DNA from: Cytophagales bacterium UBA2561
GTDB lineage: Bacteria; Bacteroidota; Bacteroidia; Cytophagales; Thermoflexibacteraceae
Assembly (NCBI GenBank): GCA_002340355.1
Contig: DDLX01000028.1
Span: 248,001 to 312,000, forward strand
Reading direction: 5' to 3'
Length of the DNA stretch: 64,000 nt
Shown: positions 38,001 to 46,777 of the stretch, piece after piece
How positions within the stretch are numbered: position 1 is the stretch's first letter
How the letters are laid out: every line of letters begins with the position of its first letter
Position numbers and translations under genes: made by a program
The notes under the pieces: generated by a model
What the model saw: the letters and a program-made list of their open reading frames with translations, nothing else
Told to the model about the DNA's origin: nothing
Database searches by the model: none

Positions 38001-39986
38001 AGCTACTGATAAACGTCCCGTAGGGATAGCAGGTACATGTTCGGGATAACCAGCCAATCCTGCCGTAATTTCATTATCTGAAGCTGGCGAACCAAGACTT
38101 GGCACAAGTGCAGGTTTACTCGACCAGCGTACATTATAAGCAAAAGGAGGCAGATCATCCCAATGAATTTCACCACCAGCAGTATATTCCAACCCTTTTC
38201 CTATCAAAAAGAGTGCTTTCGGCTTAGCCCCTTTTTCAAGCATATATTTGGCAAAATTTCGCATGGCTAAGATGGTACGTTGTCCATAACTGAATAGGTC
38301 GTATAAGTCTTCAATATCAGACATTTGTACAGTATAATTCCCTCCTTCAGGAGAACTTCGATAATTGGCATATTCTTGGACAGAACTAGTATATTTCTCA
38401 ATAGGAAGTGTTCGCCAACTTGGAATATCAAAATAAGTAGCATTTTCTTCTCGTAATCCATTATAAACAATCAAATAGGTTGCATTTGGATTAACTGGTT
38501 GATAGGTACGTTCGGTGTAGACCTTACCAACTGCGTGAGAATGATTGGATACGTATAGTTTTCGGCTTGAGGTAGTATTTGGAATTAAGAAAACCTTCTT
38601 TGTTCCAATAGTTCTCGTTGGCTCAATAATTTTGACAGTATTAGGATCGGTAATATCGTATAGAATAGCACCCGCAGGGAGATTTTCTAATTCAACTTTA
38701 GACGTTCCTGTTGGATTAGGTTTGAGATAGAAAAATTTATCTACCTTATTATTTGCACTATACCAAGCGGGTCCACTAACAGTAGATATTCCGTGTACCA
38801 TGCCGTAATATTTTTCTCCCCAAAATGTTCCTGATAAATTGAAATCTTGTTCATAAAATATTTCGGTTTCGATGGGTGCCCAATCTTCTCGTTGAGCCAC
38901 ACCTGTAGCACTAGTATTAACTTGAAGTGCAACTATCTTAATCTTCAAGTCGGGAGATAACTTACTTATATTTAAGGAGTTGAAAGTATTTTCTAATGTC
39001 GCAATCTCATAGTTATTAAAATTTAAATCTCCTAAATGAATACTATTTCCACTTCCATCTTCTGCCGTAACTTTAATATGATGAGGAGTATTTAATAATC
39101 CCATTACTCGTACCTTAACTCGTACCTGAGGATTTGTAATTCCTTCTAATTTAAATTCATGAGTGCGTGTATTTCCTACTTGAGTAACTACTCCTACAAA
39201 CCCTTTACCTTCATTAAAGTGAGATTGAAGTGATGTACCATATTTCCAATATTCTAAACGCGCTTCATTCTTATAAGAAGTGTAAGCACCTCCTCCTGAT
39301 CCTATACTCTGAATATTAAATCGGCTCTTGAGCAGATTTACAGGATAAACCGCCCCATAAGATACATTATCAAATCCGTATTGTAGTGTACTTGAAAACC
39401 AAGCGTTATTTGTTTCCACACTACTACGTAAATACATAGAAGATAGGTGATTATTATGAGAAACTTGTGCAGTTTGTCCTGTATCAGCTAACTTTACTTT
39501 CTCTACTCGCTTGCCTAATGTGCCATCTGTCGTATAACTCAAAAAATGGGCTTTTTGAGAGCTGTGGAATGTTATATTTATTGGGATGTCTTCCTTCCTC
39601 TTATAAAGAGGTTCATCCATCCGTGTATCGTTATGTTCACTAAAAATACGAATGTAATCACCTGTATCAAATTTACCATCATCTTCACCAATAATCTCAA
39701 TAGCGGTTTCTTTACCATCAGTAAAGACCTGAATATGACGAGGATCAGTAGTATCAATTGGAAAACCCGAAGCTTTAATTGTACTATAACTTAATACATA
39801 GACCATATCTCGGCGATAAACGTAAGCCCAGTTCATGTATATATCCTCGCTTGGTGTGTGAAATTTATAATAAGGTTTTCCATATTGAACCCACTCATTA
39901 CCATACTGAGCAATTAAGGAATGAATAGGTAAGAACCCAAAGAGAAATAGAACAAATAGAACACTATAGTTAAATAAATATTTCAT
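35004..39986 (-). CDS. porU: Type IX secretion system sortase, PorU/PorU2-like (C25 peptidase)
   Basis: A 1,660-residue protein with a signal peptide and a gingipain-type (C25) peptidase core: His759 in TIYGHSS and Cys793 in MNGCNAG are the catalytic pair. PorU removes the sorting domain from T9SS cargo at the cell surface and attaches the cargo to A-LPS. The usual PorU is nearer 1,100-1,300 residues. This one continues with CARDB/FN3-like modules and ends in a T9SS-type tail (YPYPNPV, GVYLYRV), so it fits the longer PorU2-like form. The symbol is used in that broad sense. It is 16 bases downstream of the PorV/PorQ-like gene, forming an operon. Confidence 0.82.
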   Translation of the reverse strand: MKYLFNYSVLFVLFLFGFLPIHSLIAQYGNEWVQYGKPYYKFHTPSEDIYMNWAYVYRRDMVYVLSYSTIKASGFPIDTTDPRHIQVFTDGKETAIEIIGEDDGKFDTGDYIRIFSEHNDTRMDEPLYKRKEDIPINITFHSSQKAHFLSYTTDGTLGKRVEKVKLADTGQTAQVSHNNHLSSMYLRSSVETNNAWFSSTLQYGFDNVSYGAVYPVNLLKSRFNIQSIGSGGGAYTSYKNEARLEYWKYGTSLQSHFNEGKGFVGVVTQVGNTRTHEFKLEGITNPQVRVKVRVMGLLNTPHHIKVTAEDGSGNSIHLGDLNFNNYEIATLENTFNSLNISKLSPDLKIKIVALQVNTSATGVAQREDWAPIETEIFYEQDFNLSGTFWGEKYYGMVHGISTVSGPAWYSANNKVDKFFYLKPNPTGTSKVELENLPAGAILYDITDPNTVKIIEPTRTIGTKKVFLIPNTTSSRKLYVSNHSHAVGKVYTERTYQPVNPNATYLIVYNGLREENATYFDIPSWRTLPIEKYTSSVQEYANYRSSPEGGNYTVQMSDIEDLYDLFSYGQRTILAMRNFAKYMLEKGAKPKALFLIGKGLEYTAGGEIHWDDLPPFAYNVRWSSKPALVPSLGSPASDNEITAGLAGYPEHVPAIPTGRLSVAHYAKTEVLDYLDKVKAHDAMGYDTPWAKDILHLSGGTTAAEHTQFQSYVNHYTQLAKDDYMGCNVETINKLTTNAREYVDIREQINKGKLLVTIYGHSSPSGSSFNIGEPQTPSYGFVNKGKYPMIIMNGCNAGRIFENEYRYGFGSRAKQYYTIGEKWTLTKDKGAVLFWAHAQLGYTSFLYTHTANFYETLSDKKFINKTVGEIIQETCRKSMQRSGQSPIMVANVQQFILQGDPALRLFKENKPDYYIDDTRISLFESNGKPVVAQAKRISLKIDVSNFGISDLNEVEIQVQRTLPNGTNITYPIQKFAPISSRKTINFGIEQEDNVTKFAAGINQFTITIDPNNKHDEVKEDNNTANFSYDFPKTELVVVYPIPYSIETRDTVHLITQRTDDDNNSPETYIFELDTTANFNSSLMRSVTKVSSKMPNWRLGLPLKKDNTVWYWRVRNQNADPNNPVSWVLSSFTYKPTVTINIGNIIVDNITGWTQKDKNQFVENQFDGMTAEEVSIDSLLMFISTTSATMTSLPIGRAKSWHHISWEFDNRFDSLSWQIDVLGIKSDNTENILFSDLKDSGIGLDISSVSTILYPYLRIRLTYKGMNVPIEEGFPLEKLTVFYETVPELIIIPKDDQQKEQEVTRGESASVGINVGNVSNTNTEDELTTKTTITNKETGENIVIYDTISAPQAGDSTLVNIEFPTDEFEGEYEVVIIVNPPNEGNDSGTDGNNSSGGTQPTYNPLWEPEQNSNNNIFTFNLNVKSDRINPVLDVAIDGRYILDGDIVAPNPVIAVTLDDNGQKNKLIDAPSHLVMELSRCETCLMESIALEKSDSVSWSISENNNRLSLDYLPKDLPDGLYTLKVQGTDASGNNAGKNPYQISFQVVNKTAISHFYPYPNPVIDKTQFVFTITGQVPEDLRIRIMTVSGKVVRTITQEELGNLHVGHNISEFMWDGTDEYGEKLANGVYLYRVDIKSSSNFGVWNTAGDKFFKKGYGKIYLLR

Positions 39987-40002
39987 ATTTTGAATGGCTT
40001 AT

Positions 40003-41106
40003 TTAGTTTGGTTTTGTTGGATTTTTGGTTAATTGTGTTTTCAGTGAAAAAATATGAGAATAAACTGTACTCACGGCTCCCGATTCAGTATTTTGAGTAA
40101 GTGCATAATCAATCACCATATTTCGCAAACGAAAACCCATCCCGAAAGTTGGCGTTAATTCCAAAAACTGCTGATTATCAAAATTTTCTAAAAGTTGAAA
40201 ATTTTGTAAGCCTAACCGAAAAAAAACCTTATCTTGATAGTTTATCTCTGAACCCATATAAGGTGCAAGTGAGAACACATTCGTATTAATGAGGGTACTT
40301 CGCTTACCATCCCATGTAATATTTCCTCCTAAGCTCCATAAGACTGACCAATTTGGGTATTTTAGTTCATAAGCAATATCGGTTAGGATAGAGGGAGGAG
40401 CAATTTCAACCGAGCTAGTTGGAACAACCGAACTAGTTGAACCTGTTTGGATAGCTACACTCCGCAGTTCTTCAGTATTAAAGTTCCATTGCGTATAAGT
40501 TCCTGAAATATCTCTAGCAGTCAAGCCAAACGAAAATCGGTTTCGTTTTAACTGTAAACCTAAATCTAGTCCTGCCCCCCATGCTTTTCCAAAATTTCCA
40601 ACAGAACGATGAATAACTTTAATATTTCCACCGATATTCAGAACTTGTTTTCCTAACTTTATTTTTCGAGCATACGAGCCTAAAAAAGCATAGTCTTGAT
40701 TGGAAAAAGAAGTTACATTTTCGTAATTAATAGAGCCATCAGCTTCAATCAGTTCACGGGTATCAGGAATATTATCTGCACCCAATCGTATAACTGAAAA
40801 CCCCACCACCGCATTACTATCTATTCGTGCAGCAAATCCTCCAAAATTATATCCTAAACTTCCTGCAAAATATTCAGCGTGCATGATTCCTAATTCAAAA
40901 TCGGTTTCTAGTTCACTCAAACCTGCTGGATTCCAGTATCCTGCGGTTACATCTGATACGATGGCACTTTGTGTACCTCCCATGCCTGTAGCTCGTGCGC
41001 CTGCTCCTAAGTTCAAAAATTCATTAGCATACTTTCGAACTTCCTGACCTAAAACGGAATGAACGAAAAGGAGCAAAATAAAAAAGACAAAATTATTTTT
41101 ATACAT
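40003..41106 (-). CDS. porV: PorV/PorQ family outer-membrane protein of the T9SS
   Basis: A 367-residue beta-barrel protein. The signal peptide ends LGQ, followed by the family opening EVRKYANEFLNLGAGARATG and GGTQSAIVSDVTAGYWNPAG. PorV carries cargo from the translocon to the PorU sortase. PorQ and PorP relatives are similar, so the exact member is not certain. The reading frame extends to a TTG at 41121; ATG 41106 is preferred because it puts the signal peptide at the start (MYKNNFVFFILLLFV). The PorU-like gene begins 16 bases downstream. Confidence 0.82.
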   Translation of the reverse strand: MYKNNFVFFILLLFVHSVLGQEVRKYANEFLNLGAGARATGMGGTQSAIVSDVTAGYWNPAGLSELETDFELGIMHAEYFAGSLGYNFGGFAARIDSNAVVGFSVIRLGADNIPDTRELIEADGSINYENVTSFSNQDYAFLGSYARKIKLGKQVLNIGGNIKVIHRSVGNFGKAWGAGLDLGLQLKRNRFSFGLTARDISGTYTQWNFNTEELRSVAIQTGSTSSVVPTSSVEIAPPSILTDIAYELKYPNWSVLWSLGGNITWDGKRSTLINTNVFSLAPYMGSEINYQDKVFFRLGLQNFQLLENFDNQQFLELTPTFGMGFRLRNMVIDYALTQNTESGAVSTVYSHIFSLKTQLTKNPTKPN

Positions 41107-41271
41107 AAAATAAACTATCAAATAAGTTTATTGATTTTTTTAAATAAAATTTCATTTTTCAAAAGCAATTTTACATTATTTTGTTTTTTTAAGGACGTAA
41201 AAAATGAAAAGCAAGTTTTATCACAAGGCTTCTCTATCAGGAGCTTTTTGTTCCTAACCATTTATAAGTTT

Positions 41272-42030
41272 ATGACTCTGAAAGAACGTATCTTATTAAA
41301 ATTGATAGATTGGCTGGCTGGTAAACCGCGCCCTGAATTATTAACAGGTTCACGAAATGAAGCTAATCGAGATGAATGGATTATTCAAAAGCTCCAAAAA
41401 ATTCCTCCAAAAACTCGAATTTTAGATGTAGGAGCGGGTGAGCTTCCCTATAAAAAATACTGTACACACCTAAATTATGTTGCCCAAGATTTCGGAAAAT
41501 TTATGCCAAATACCGTAGCCATTCAACCTGATAAATGGAAATATGGAAACTTAGACATTATCTCGGATATTACACAAATTCCATCTGAAGATGCTTCTTT
41601 TGAAGTTATTTTATGTACTGAGGTACTCGAACATTTGCCTCAGCCCATTGATGCCATCCGAGAATTCTCACGTTTACTTTGTCCAAAAGGTATTTTACTC
41701 CTCACGGCTCCCTTTTCAAGTAATGTTCACTTTGCGCCCTATCATTTTGCTTCAGGATTTAGTCGTTTTTTTTATGAAACACACTTACCAGAATATCAAT
41801 TACAAATCAAAGAACTTACGCCTAATGGAAATTTATTTGAACATCTTGCTCAAGAACTAGAACAAAGTAGGGTTTTTGCGGAGAAATATACCGATATGCC
41901 GTTTTCTATTTTTGAGCGTAGAAGTACTGCTGTTGTTCTTCAACGTCTTGCACAATTAGCTCAACAGGATACAGGTTCTTTTGAAGTAAATTGTTTTGGC
42001 TGGTTTGTAGAGGCTCAAAAGACAATTTAG
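41272..42030 (+). CDS. Class I SAM-dependent methyltransferase
   Basis: The 252-residue enzyme has motif I ILDVGAGELPYKKY (SAM-binding glycines), VAQDFGKF with the ribose-binding Asp, motif III CTEVLEHLPQPIDAIREF and a long post-motif strand LLTAPFSS. This is typical of UbiE/Cfr-like small-molecule or sugar methyltransferases. The frame is open far upstream to 41059, but the ATG at 41272 (MTLKERILLKLIDWLAG) starts the conserved part and the upstream segment reads like random AT-rich sequence. Confidence 0.85.
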   Translation: MTLKERILLKLIDWLAGKPRPELLTGSRNEANRDEWIIQKLQKIPPKTRILDVGAGELPYKKYCTHLNYVAQDFGKFMPNTVAIQPDKWKYGNLDIISDITQIPSEDASFEVILCTEVLEHLPQPIDAIREFSRLLCPKGILLLTAPFSSNVHFAPYHFASGFSRFFYETHLPEYQLQIKELTPNGNLFEHLAQELEQSRVFAEKYTDMPFSIFERRSTAVVLQRLAQLAQQDTGSFEVNCFGWFVEAQKTI

Positions 42031-42089
42031 TATACAAAATCTTTTTTGACATAAGATGAACGAGAAATCAAAACAATATTTCCTTAAAT

Positions 42090-43034
42090 ATGGACTCCTT
42101 TCTATTATTTTTAGTTTTCTTTTTGGGTGGGCTTAGTGTAGTTGGTTGGGGTATTTTCTTTTGGATGTACCAAAAATTTCAGACAAAAGACTTACAAAAC
42201 CACAAGTTAGAACGGCTCTTAACTGAGCGTTCAAACGAGCTTGAAAGTCAAAAGTTAGAGTTACAATCCAAAAATGAAGATATTACTGCCAGCATTAATT
42301 ATGCTCGTAGAATTCAAACGGCGATTTTGCCTGATTATCAAACGATACACCAATTCTTACCTGATTCGTTTATCTTTTTTCGACCTCGTGACATCGTCTC
42401 AGGAGATTTTTATTGGTTTTCTGCTAAAAACAGTAAAATTATTATCGCAGCCGTTGATTGCACAGGACACGGTGTACCAGGTGCTTTTATGTCTTTGATT
42501 TCTAATAACTTACTAAATGAGACAGTAAACCAAAGAGGAATCACAGATACAGGACGAATTTTATATGCTCTTAATTCAGGTATTGAATATGCTCTCAAAC
42601 AAAGAGAAACTTTCGTACAAGACGGTATGGATTTGAGCTTGTGCGTTATTGATGAAAAAAGAAAATATCTGGAGTATTCAGGAGCAAGAAATCCTTTGTT
42701 ATGTATTCGGGATAACGAGCTATATCAAATTGATGCTGACCGCAAATCTATTGGAGGACAAAGTCATGAGATTCATGTTCGGTTTCAGAAAAAAAGTATT
42801 GAGCTATTTCCTGAAAACCCCACTTGTTTTTACCTGTTTTCCGATGGATTTCAAGATCAATTTGGAGGAGAAAAAGGCAAAAAATTCATGAAAAAACGAT
42901 TTAAAAAATTACTTTTTAAGAATCACCAAAAAACCATGCCTGAACAACAAAATATTGTAAATCAAGCTTTTGATAATTGGAAAGGGACTTATGATCAAGT
43001 TGATGATGTATTGGTGATTGGTTTTCGATTGTAA
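42090..43034 (+). CDS. SpoIIE-family (PP2C-type) protein phosphatase
   Basis: The protein has one N-terminal membrane segment (about residues 5-25), a coiled-coil linker, and a PPM/SpoIIE catalytic domain from about residue 75. Visible elements are YARRIQTAILPD, RDIVSGDFYW (metal Asp), VDCTGHGVPGAF (metal Asp) and the late YDQVDDVLVIGF. Such phosphatases dephosphorylate anti-sigma antagonists or other Ser/Thr-phosphoproteins at the membrane. No sensory domain is present. The gap to the methyltransferase is 59 bases. Confidence 0.88.
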   Translation: MDSFLLFLVFFLGGLSVVGWGIFFWMYQKFQTKDLQNHKLERLLTERSNELESQKLELQSKNEDITASINYARRIQTAILPDYQTIHQFLPDSFIFFRPRDIVSGDFYWFSAKNSKIIIAAVDCTGHGVPGAFMSLISNNLLNETVNQRGITDTGRILYALNSGIEYALKQRETFVQDGMDLSLCVIDEKRKYLEYSGARNPLLCIRDNELYQIDADRKSIGGQSHEIHVRFQKKSIELFPENPTCFYLFSDGFQDQFGGEKGKKFMKKRFKKLLFKNHQKTMPEQQNIVNQAFDNWKGTYDQVDDVLVIGFRL

Positions 43035-43246
43035 CACAAACTCTTATTTTAAAAATATGACTCAAAGGATTTTTTTTTGAATTACCAGACACCCAAAATA
43101 ACAGTTTTCGCATCTTTCAAAGAAAATTGAATAAAAGAAAAGAAGCTTTTTTTCAGGAAAAATGTTGTATCTTATCCATGAAAAGTAGCCTTTTCTTCAA
43201 ACATTTCTTTTGAGTTTATTCTAAAACTTATCTCTAAAAAATTATC

Positions 43247-44773
43247 ATGAACAGGAGAATTATTCTTTTTTTTACTCTATTGAGTATTAGCTTGGTAGGA
43301 ACTGCCCAAGATTTTGAATTACATAAAACATTAAATGCACACACGGCAGGAATTCACAATATTCGGTTTAGTCCAGATGGGAAAATTTTAGCCAGTTGTG
43401 GTTATGATAATAATGCCATTTTGTGGGATGTACAGACAGGCACAAGAATCCACACTCTAAAAGGTCATCGTAGTGGAATTATTGAGGTTTCTTTTAGTCC
43501 AAATGGTAAAAAAGTAGCTACCGCCTCAATAGATGGAACAGCAAAAGTTTGGGATGTGGCTACAGGAAGCTTATTTGGAACTTATGCCTGTCAGCCGTAC
43601 TCACTCAAAGATGGAAATGGAAATATAGCCATTCGCAAGGGGCTTTCGTTTGTCGCCTTTTCACCTGATAATAAGTATATTTGGTTTGCGGGTGAAAGTT
43701 CTTATATCATGAAAGCTAGAGTTGATATACCTCGTCAAACCGCAGATACAGTGGCTTTCTTAGGAATTCATGGACGTTATGTAGCCATGATTACGGGAGG
43801 CTGTATTTCACCTGATGGAAAAGACGTTTTGGTCAGTTACAATAAGTCAGTTTTGGGATTTGACATGCAAACAGGGCAGTTAAAAAAGCGATTTATGTAT
43901 AGTCGATTCGTAGATATTAATGATGTGGTAGCGGGACCTAACAATAATCAAATTACGGCATGGTGTTATACGGGAGATGTAGTTACTTGGAACTATAAAA
44001 CAGAAGAGCGGGTCAAAGTTTTGAAAGTAACAACCCCTAATAATTATAGTTGTGCAACCTTTAGCAAGGATAAAAAATACCTTGTAACAGGAGCTTTCGG
44101 AACAATGGCACGAGTCTGGGACTGGCAAAAAGGTGTCGAAGTGGATAAACTAGAAGGACATTCAAAAATTGTACGGACTAGTCGATTTAATCCACAGAAG
44201 ATGATTATTGCCACAGCTAGCTCAGATAATACTGTTAAACTTTGGAAAGAAAAAGATGAAACTTTTTGGGATCAACCACAAGAAGAACCTATCGAAGAAC
44301 CAAATGAGGAAATCGCAAAGCAAACTCCAGAAGAACCTATCGAAGAACCAAATAAGGAAATCGCAAAACAAACTCCAGAAGAGCCTATCGAAGACGAGTC
44401 AACTATAAAGGAAGAAGATTTAATCGTAGGCAAAAAATTTAACCTTCAAACTATTCAATTCGAACGAGGCAAGGATATTTTTCTGAAAACGGCTTATCCT
44501 GAATTAAAAAATTTATTGGAAATTATGAAACAACATCCCCAAACGGAAATTCGGCTAGAAGGACACACAGACAATACAGGTTCAAGATATCTGAACTGGA
44601 CATTATCTAAAAAACGGGTACAGGCGGTTCAGAAATATCTAATTGATGGGGGTATTGCCAAAAATCGAATTCGGATTAAAGCCTTTGGTCCTGATAATCC
44701 CATTGCTCCAAACGATACGGAAGAAAATAAACAAAAAAACAGACGGGTTGAAGTAGTAATTCTAAAAATATAG
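43247..44773 (+). CDS. WD40 beta-propeller protein with C-terminal OmpA domain
   Basis: The 508-residue protein has a signal peptide ending GTAQ, then about seven WD40 blades (residues 28-345, e.g. KTLNAHTAGIHNIRFSPDGK, HRSGIIEVSFSPNGKKVATA, GHSKIVRTSRFNPQK). A Glu/Pro-rich linker follows, and the C-terminal OmpA domain has the peptidoglycan-binding LEGHTDNTGSRYLNWTLSKK and NRRVEVVI. The linker is a tandem repeat (16 residues, 2.4 copies). The propeller may hold a partner in the periplasm while OmpA fixes it to the wall. WD40-OmpA proteins occur in T9SS-encoding Bacteroidota (PorE-like), so a T9SS link is possible but unproven. Confidence 0.82.
   Translation: MNRRIILFFTLLSISLVGTAQDFELHKTLNAHTAGIHNIRFSPDGKILASCGYDNNAILWDVQTGTRIHTLKGHRSGIIEVSFSPNGKKVATASIDGTAKVWDVATGSLFGTYACQPYSLKDGNGNIAIRKGLSFVAFSPDNKYIWFAGESSYIMKARVDIPRQTADTVAFLGIHGRYVAMITGGCISPDGKDVLVSYNKSVLGFDMQTGQLKKRFMYSRFVDINDVVAGPNNNQITAWCYTGDVVTWNYKTEERVKVLKVTTPNNYSCATFSKDKKYLVTGAFGTMARVWDWQKGVEVDKLEGHSKIVRTSRFNPQKMIIATASSDNTVKLWKEKDETFWDQPQEEPIEEPNEEIAKQTPEEPIEEPNKEIAKQTPEEPIEDESTIKEEDLIVGKKFNLQTIQFERGKDIFLKTAYPELKNLLEIMKQHPQTEIRLEGHTDNTGSRYLNWTLSKKRVQAVQKYLIDGGIAKNRIRIKAFGPDNPIAPNDTEENKQKNRRVEVVILKI
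44282..44395 (+). repeat. 48-base tandem repeat within the WD40-OmpA gene
   Basis: Copies at 44282-44329 and 44330-44377 and a partial third copy to 44395 encode EEPIEEPNEEIAKQTP. The copies differ by a few bases. Repeat-number variation here would change the linker length in steps of 16 residues. Confidence 0.85.
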
Positions 44774-44845
44774 AAATCACGATAGTTCGTTTTTCAATAG
44801 TTCGTAAGCTTTTTGTATAATAAATTTTTAGAACACTGTACTCCA

Positions 44846-44980
44846 CCCTACTAAACATGATTTATAAAGTATATTAGTATTGAAACTATTTAATAATCTT
44901 GATTTATAGGGCTAAAAAACCATTTTTCCGTAGCGGTAGGTTTGCAAACCTACCGCTACAGAAAAATCAAATTTGATTTT
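44846..44980 (+). repeat. REP-like interspersed repeat, copy 3 (most complete)
   Basis: It carries the conserved left region (CCCTACTAAACATGATTTAT and TATATTAGTATT), then TTTATAGGGCTAAAAA and the 34-base palindrome 44928-44961 with arms CCGTAGCGGTAGG / CCTACCGCTACAG around TTTGCAAA, flanked by T5/A5. It lies between the convergent ends of the WD40-OmpA gene and holA and may terminate both. Confidence 0.8.
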
Positions 44981-45019
44981 ATCTAAATGATAATCAATGA
45001 TTTGTAAAATAATAAAATT

Positions 45020-46042
45020 TTAAGCATGTAAAATCTTAAATACCAATTCCTTCAAAATTTCATCATCTTTCCTATTACTTTGAATGCCTTTGGACTGTAA
45101 ATCAGCACGCCGCAAAAAACTTATTACCTGAACTACTTTTGAGAGCGGATAATTTCGTCCTGCTCGTAAATAACCATCTATAAAATAAGGGTTTACACCC
45201 AATTTTTTAGCTAAATTAGGCTTACTTTTGTCAGCAGAATGATGCATTAGAAGTAATTTACTAAAATACCCAAACAAAAGTGCAATAATTGGAATAACGG
45301 GATGGTCTTTAGGATTTTGAGCAAAAAAATGAACAATCTGATTCACTTTTAAAATATTCTTTTGTCCAATGGCATCTTGTAATTCAAACGTATTAAATTC
45401 CTTGCTAATTCCCACGTGTTCAGCAATATGGGCTTCAGTGATTTCTGTTCCTTCAGGTAAATTCAACAACAATTTATCTGCTTCATTGACCAATCGACTC
45501 AAATTATTTCCAATGTGTTCTGCAAAAATAACAGAGGCTTTTGCACTAATTTTGTAATTTTTCTCCTTAAAAATCTCAACTACTTTAGCTGGTAACTGAT
45601 TATCATACAATTTTTTGGTATTAACTAAAACCGATGTTTTGGCTAAAGTCTTGGCTAATTTCGTTCGGCTATCAACTTTTTTGTGTTTATGACAGAAGAC
45701 TAAAACCGTAGTTGGTAATGGCTTTTGACAGTAGGATGTTAATAAATTTTTGGCTGACTCCGTCCGAAGATCCGTAATCTCTTGTGCCTCTTTAACAATC
45801 ACGACCTGTCGTTGTGCCATCATTGGAAAACGTTTGGCATGGTGCATGATCTGTTTCATATTTGCCTCTTTGCCATAAATAACTGTTTGATTAAATCCTT
45901 TTTCAGCAAGTGTAAGTGCATGATTTTCAATATAATTTGCAATTTGGTCAATATAAAATGACTCTTCTCCTTGTAAAAAGTAAATCGGAGCATACTTGCC
46001 AGCCTTAAGATCTTTTAGAATAGTTTCAGGTTTTTGTGCCAT
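45020..46042 (-). CDS. holA: DNA polymerase III subunit delta
   Basis: HolA is the clamp-loader wrench that opens the beta sliding clamp. The 340-residue length and N-terminal segment APIYFLQGEESFYIDQIANY are typical, as are VIYGKEANMKQI, VVIVKEAQEI and the collar-like helix tail (ADLQSKGIQ). Delta is an AAA+ relative with no ATP-binding motif, and none is seen here, as expected. It stands alone, divergent from an SRPBCC-like gene. Confidence 0.9.
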   Translation of the reverse strand: MAQKPETILKDLKAGKYAPIYFLQGEESFYIDQIANYIENHALTLAEKGFNQTVIYGKEANMKQIMHHAKRFPMMAQRQVVIVKEAQEITDLRTESAKNLLTSYCQKPLPTTVLVFCHKHKKVDSRTKLAKTLAKTSVLVNTKKLYDNQLPAKVVEIFKEKNYKISAKASVIFAEHIGNNLSRLVNEADKLLLNLPEGTEITEAHIAEHVGISKEFNTFELQDAIGQKNILKVNQIVHFFAQNPKDHPVIPIIALLFGYFSKLLLMHHSADKSKPNLAKKLGVNPYFIDGYLRAGRNYPLSKVVQVISFLRRADLQSKGIQSNRKDDEILKELVFKILHA

Positions 46043-46122
46043 AATTTTTTGTCATCAAGTCGAATAAAAAAATTCGAGGGCGGTAAAAGTCCGACCTTTT
46101 TGGCATTTTTACAAATTCAGCC

Positions 46123-46161
46123 GACAAGTTCCAAAGTTTTCTAAAAAATTTGGAACTTGTC
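46123..46161. repeat. Inverted repeat with GTTCCAAA arms
   Basis: Perfect 13-base arms GACAAGTTCCAAA / TTTGGAACTTGTC with a 13-base loop, in a divergent (promoter-side) intergenic region, so it is not a terminator of either flanking gene. The core GTTCCAAA/TTTGGAAC also occurs at 17622-17656. Confidence 0.55.
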
Positions 46162-46214
46162 TAAACTTAGAATTTGCCTTCGTGGTTAAGCTAATATTAC
46201 ATGAAAAACAAATT

Positions 46215-46733
46215 ATGACAAAATCTAAGATTTCTCATAAAATTCATTCAGATAATTTTATTTCTACAGATTTATTTCCACATCCTCAACGATGCCTTAA
46301 AATTATCTTATCCACTAAGGTTCAACAAGATTATCATCAAGTATACAAAGGCTTTGATGAAAGTTTATTTAGAGCCTTGACTCCTCCTATACCTAAGGTT
46401 AACTTGATAAAATTCGGAGGTACACAAGTAGGAAAAAAAACGCACTTAGTTTTAAATTTTGTATTTTTCAAAGATGAATGGATTTCTATAGTTACAGAGG
46501 AAGGTGAAACTGAAGAACAGATTTTTTTTATAGATGAAGGTAAGAAATTACCATTTTTTCTTAGATATTGGCATCATGAACACCGCCTATTAAAAACTCC
46601 TGAGAATAAAACCGTGATTCAAGATATTATTCTTTTCAAAACACCCACTTGGCTAACAGATATCTTATTTTATCCTGCTTTATTTTTACAATTTGTTTGG
46701 CGAATTCCAATTTATAAGCGTATTTTTAATTAA
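46215..46733 (+). CDS. SRPBCC-like ligand-binding protein
   Basis: The 172 residues resemble the START/SRPBCC group found in Bacteroidota: YKGFDESLFRALTPPIPKVN, a Phe-Gly-Gly turn, a central beta-sheet region, FIDEGKKLPFFLRYWHHEHR and a late hydrophobic stretch ILFYPALFLQFVWRIPIY. The helix-grip fold usually binds hydrophobic ligands. The call is pattern-based. The frame is open to GTG 46182; ATG 46215 (MTKSKISHK) is preferred. No partner genes suggest a function. Confidence 0.5.
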   Translation: MTKSKISHKIHSDNFISTDLFPHPQRCLKIILSTKVQQDYHQVYKGFDESLFRALTPPIPKVNLIKFGGTQVGKKTHLVLNFVFFKDEWISIVTEEGETEEQIFFIDEGKKLPFFLRYWHHEHRLLKTPENKTVIQDIILFKTPTWLTDILFYPALFLQFVWRIPIYKRIFN

Positions 46734-46777
46734 GTTGAAAACTTAAAAATATATTTTATTATATTCATTTTAATATT

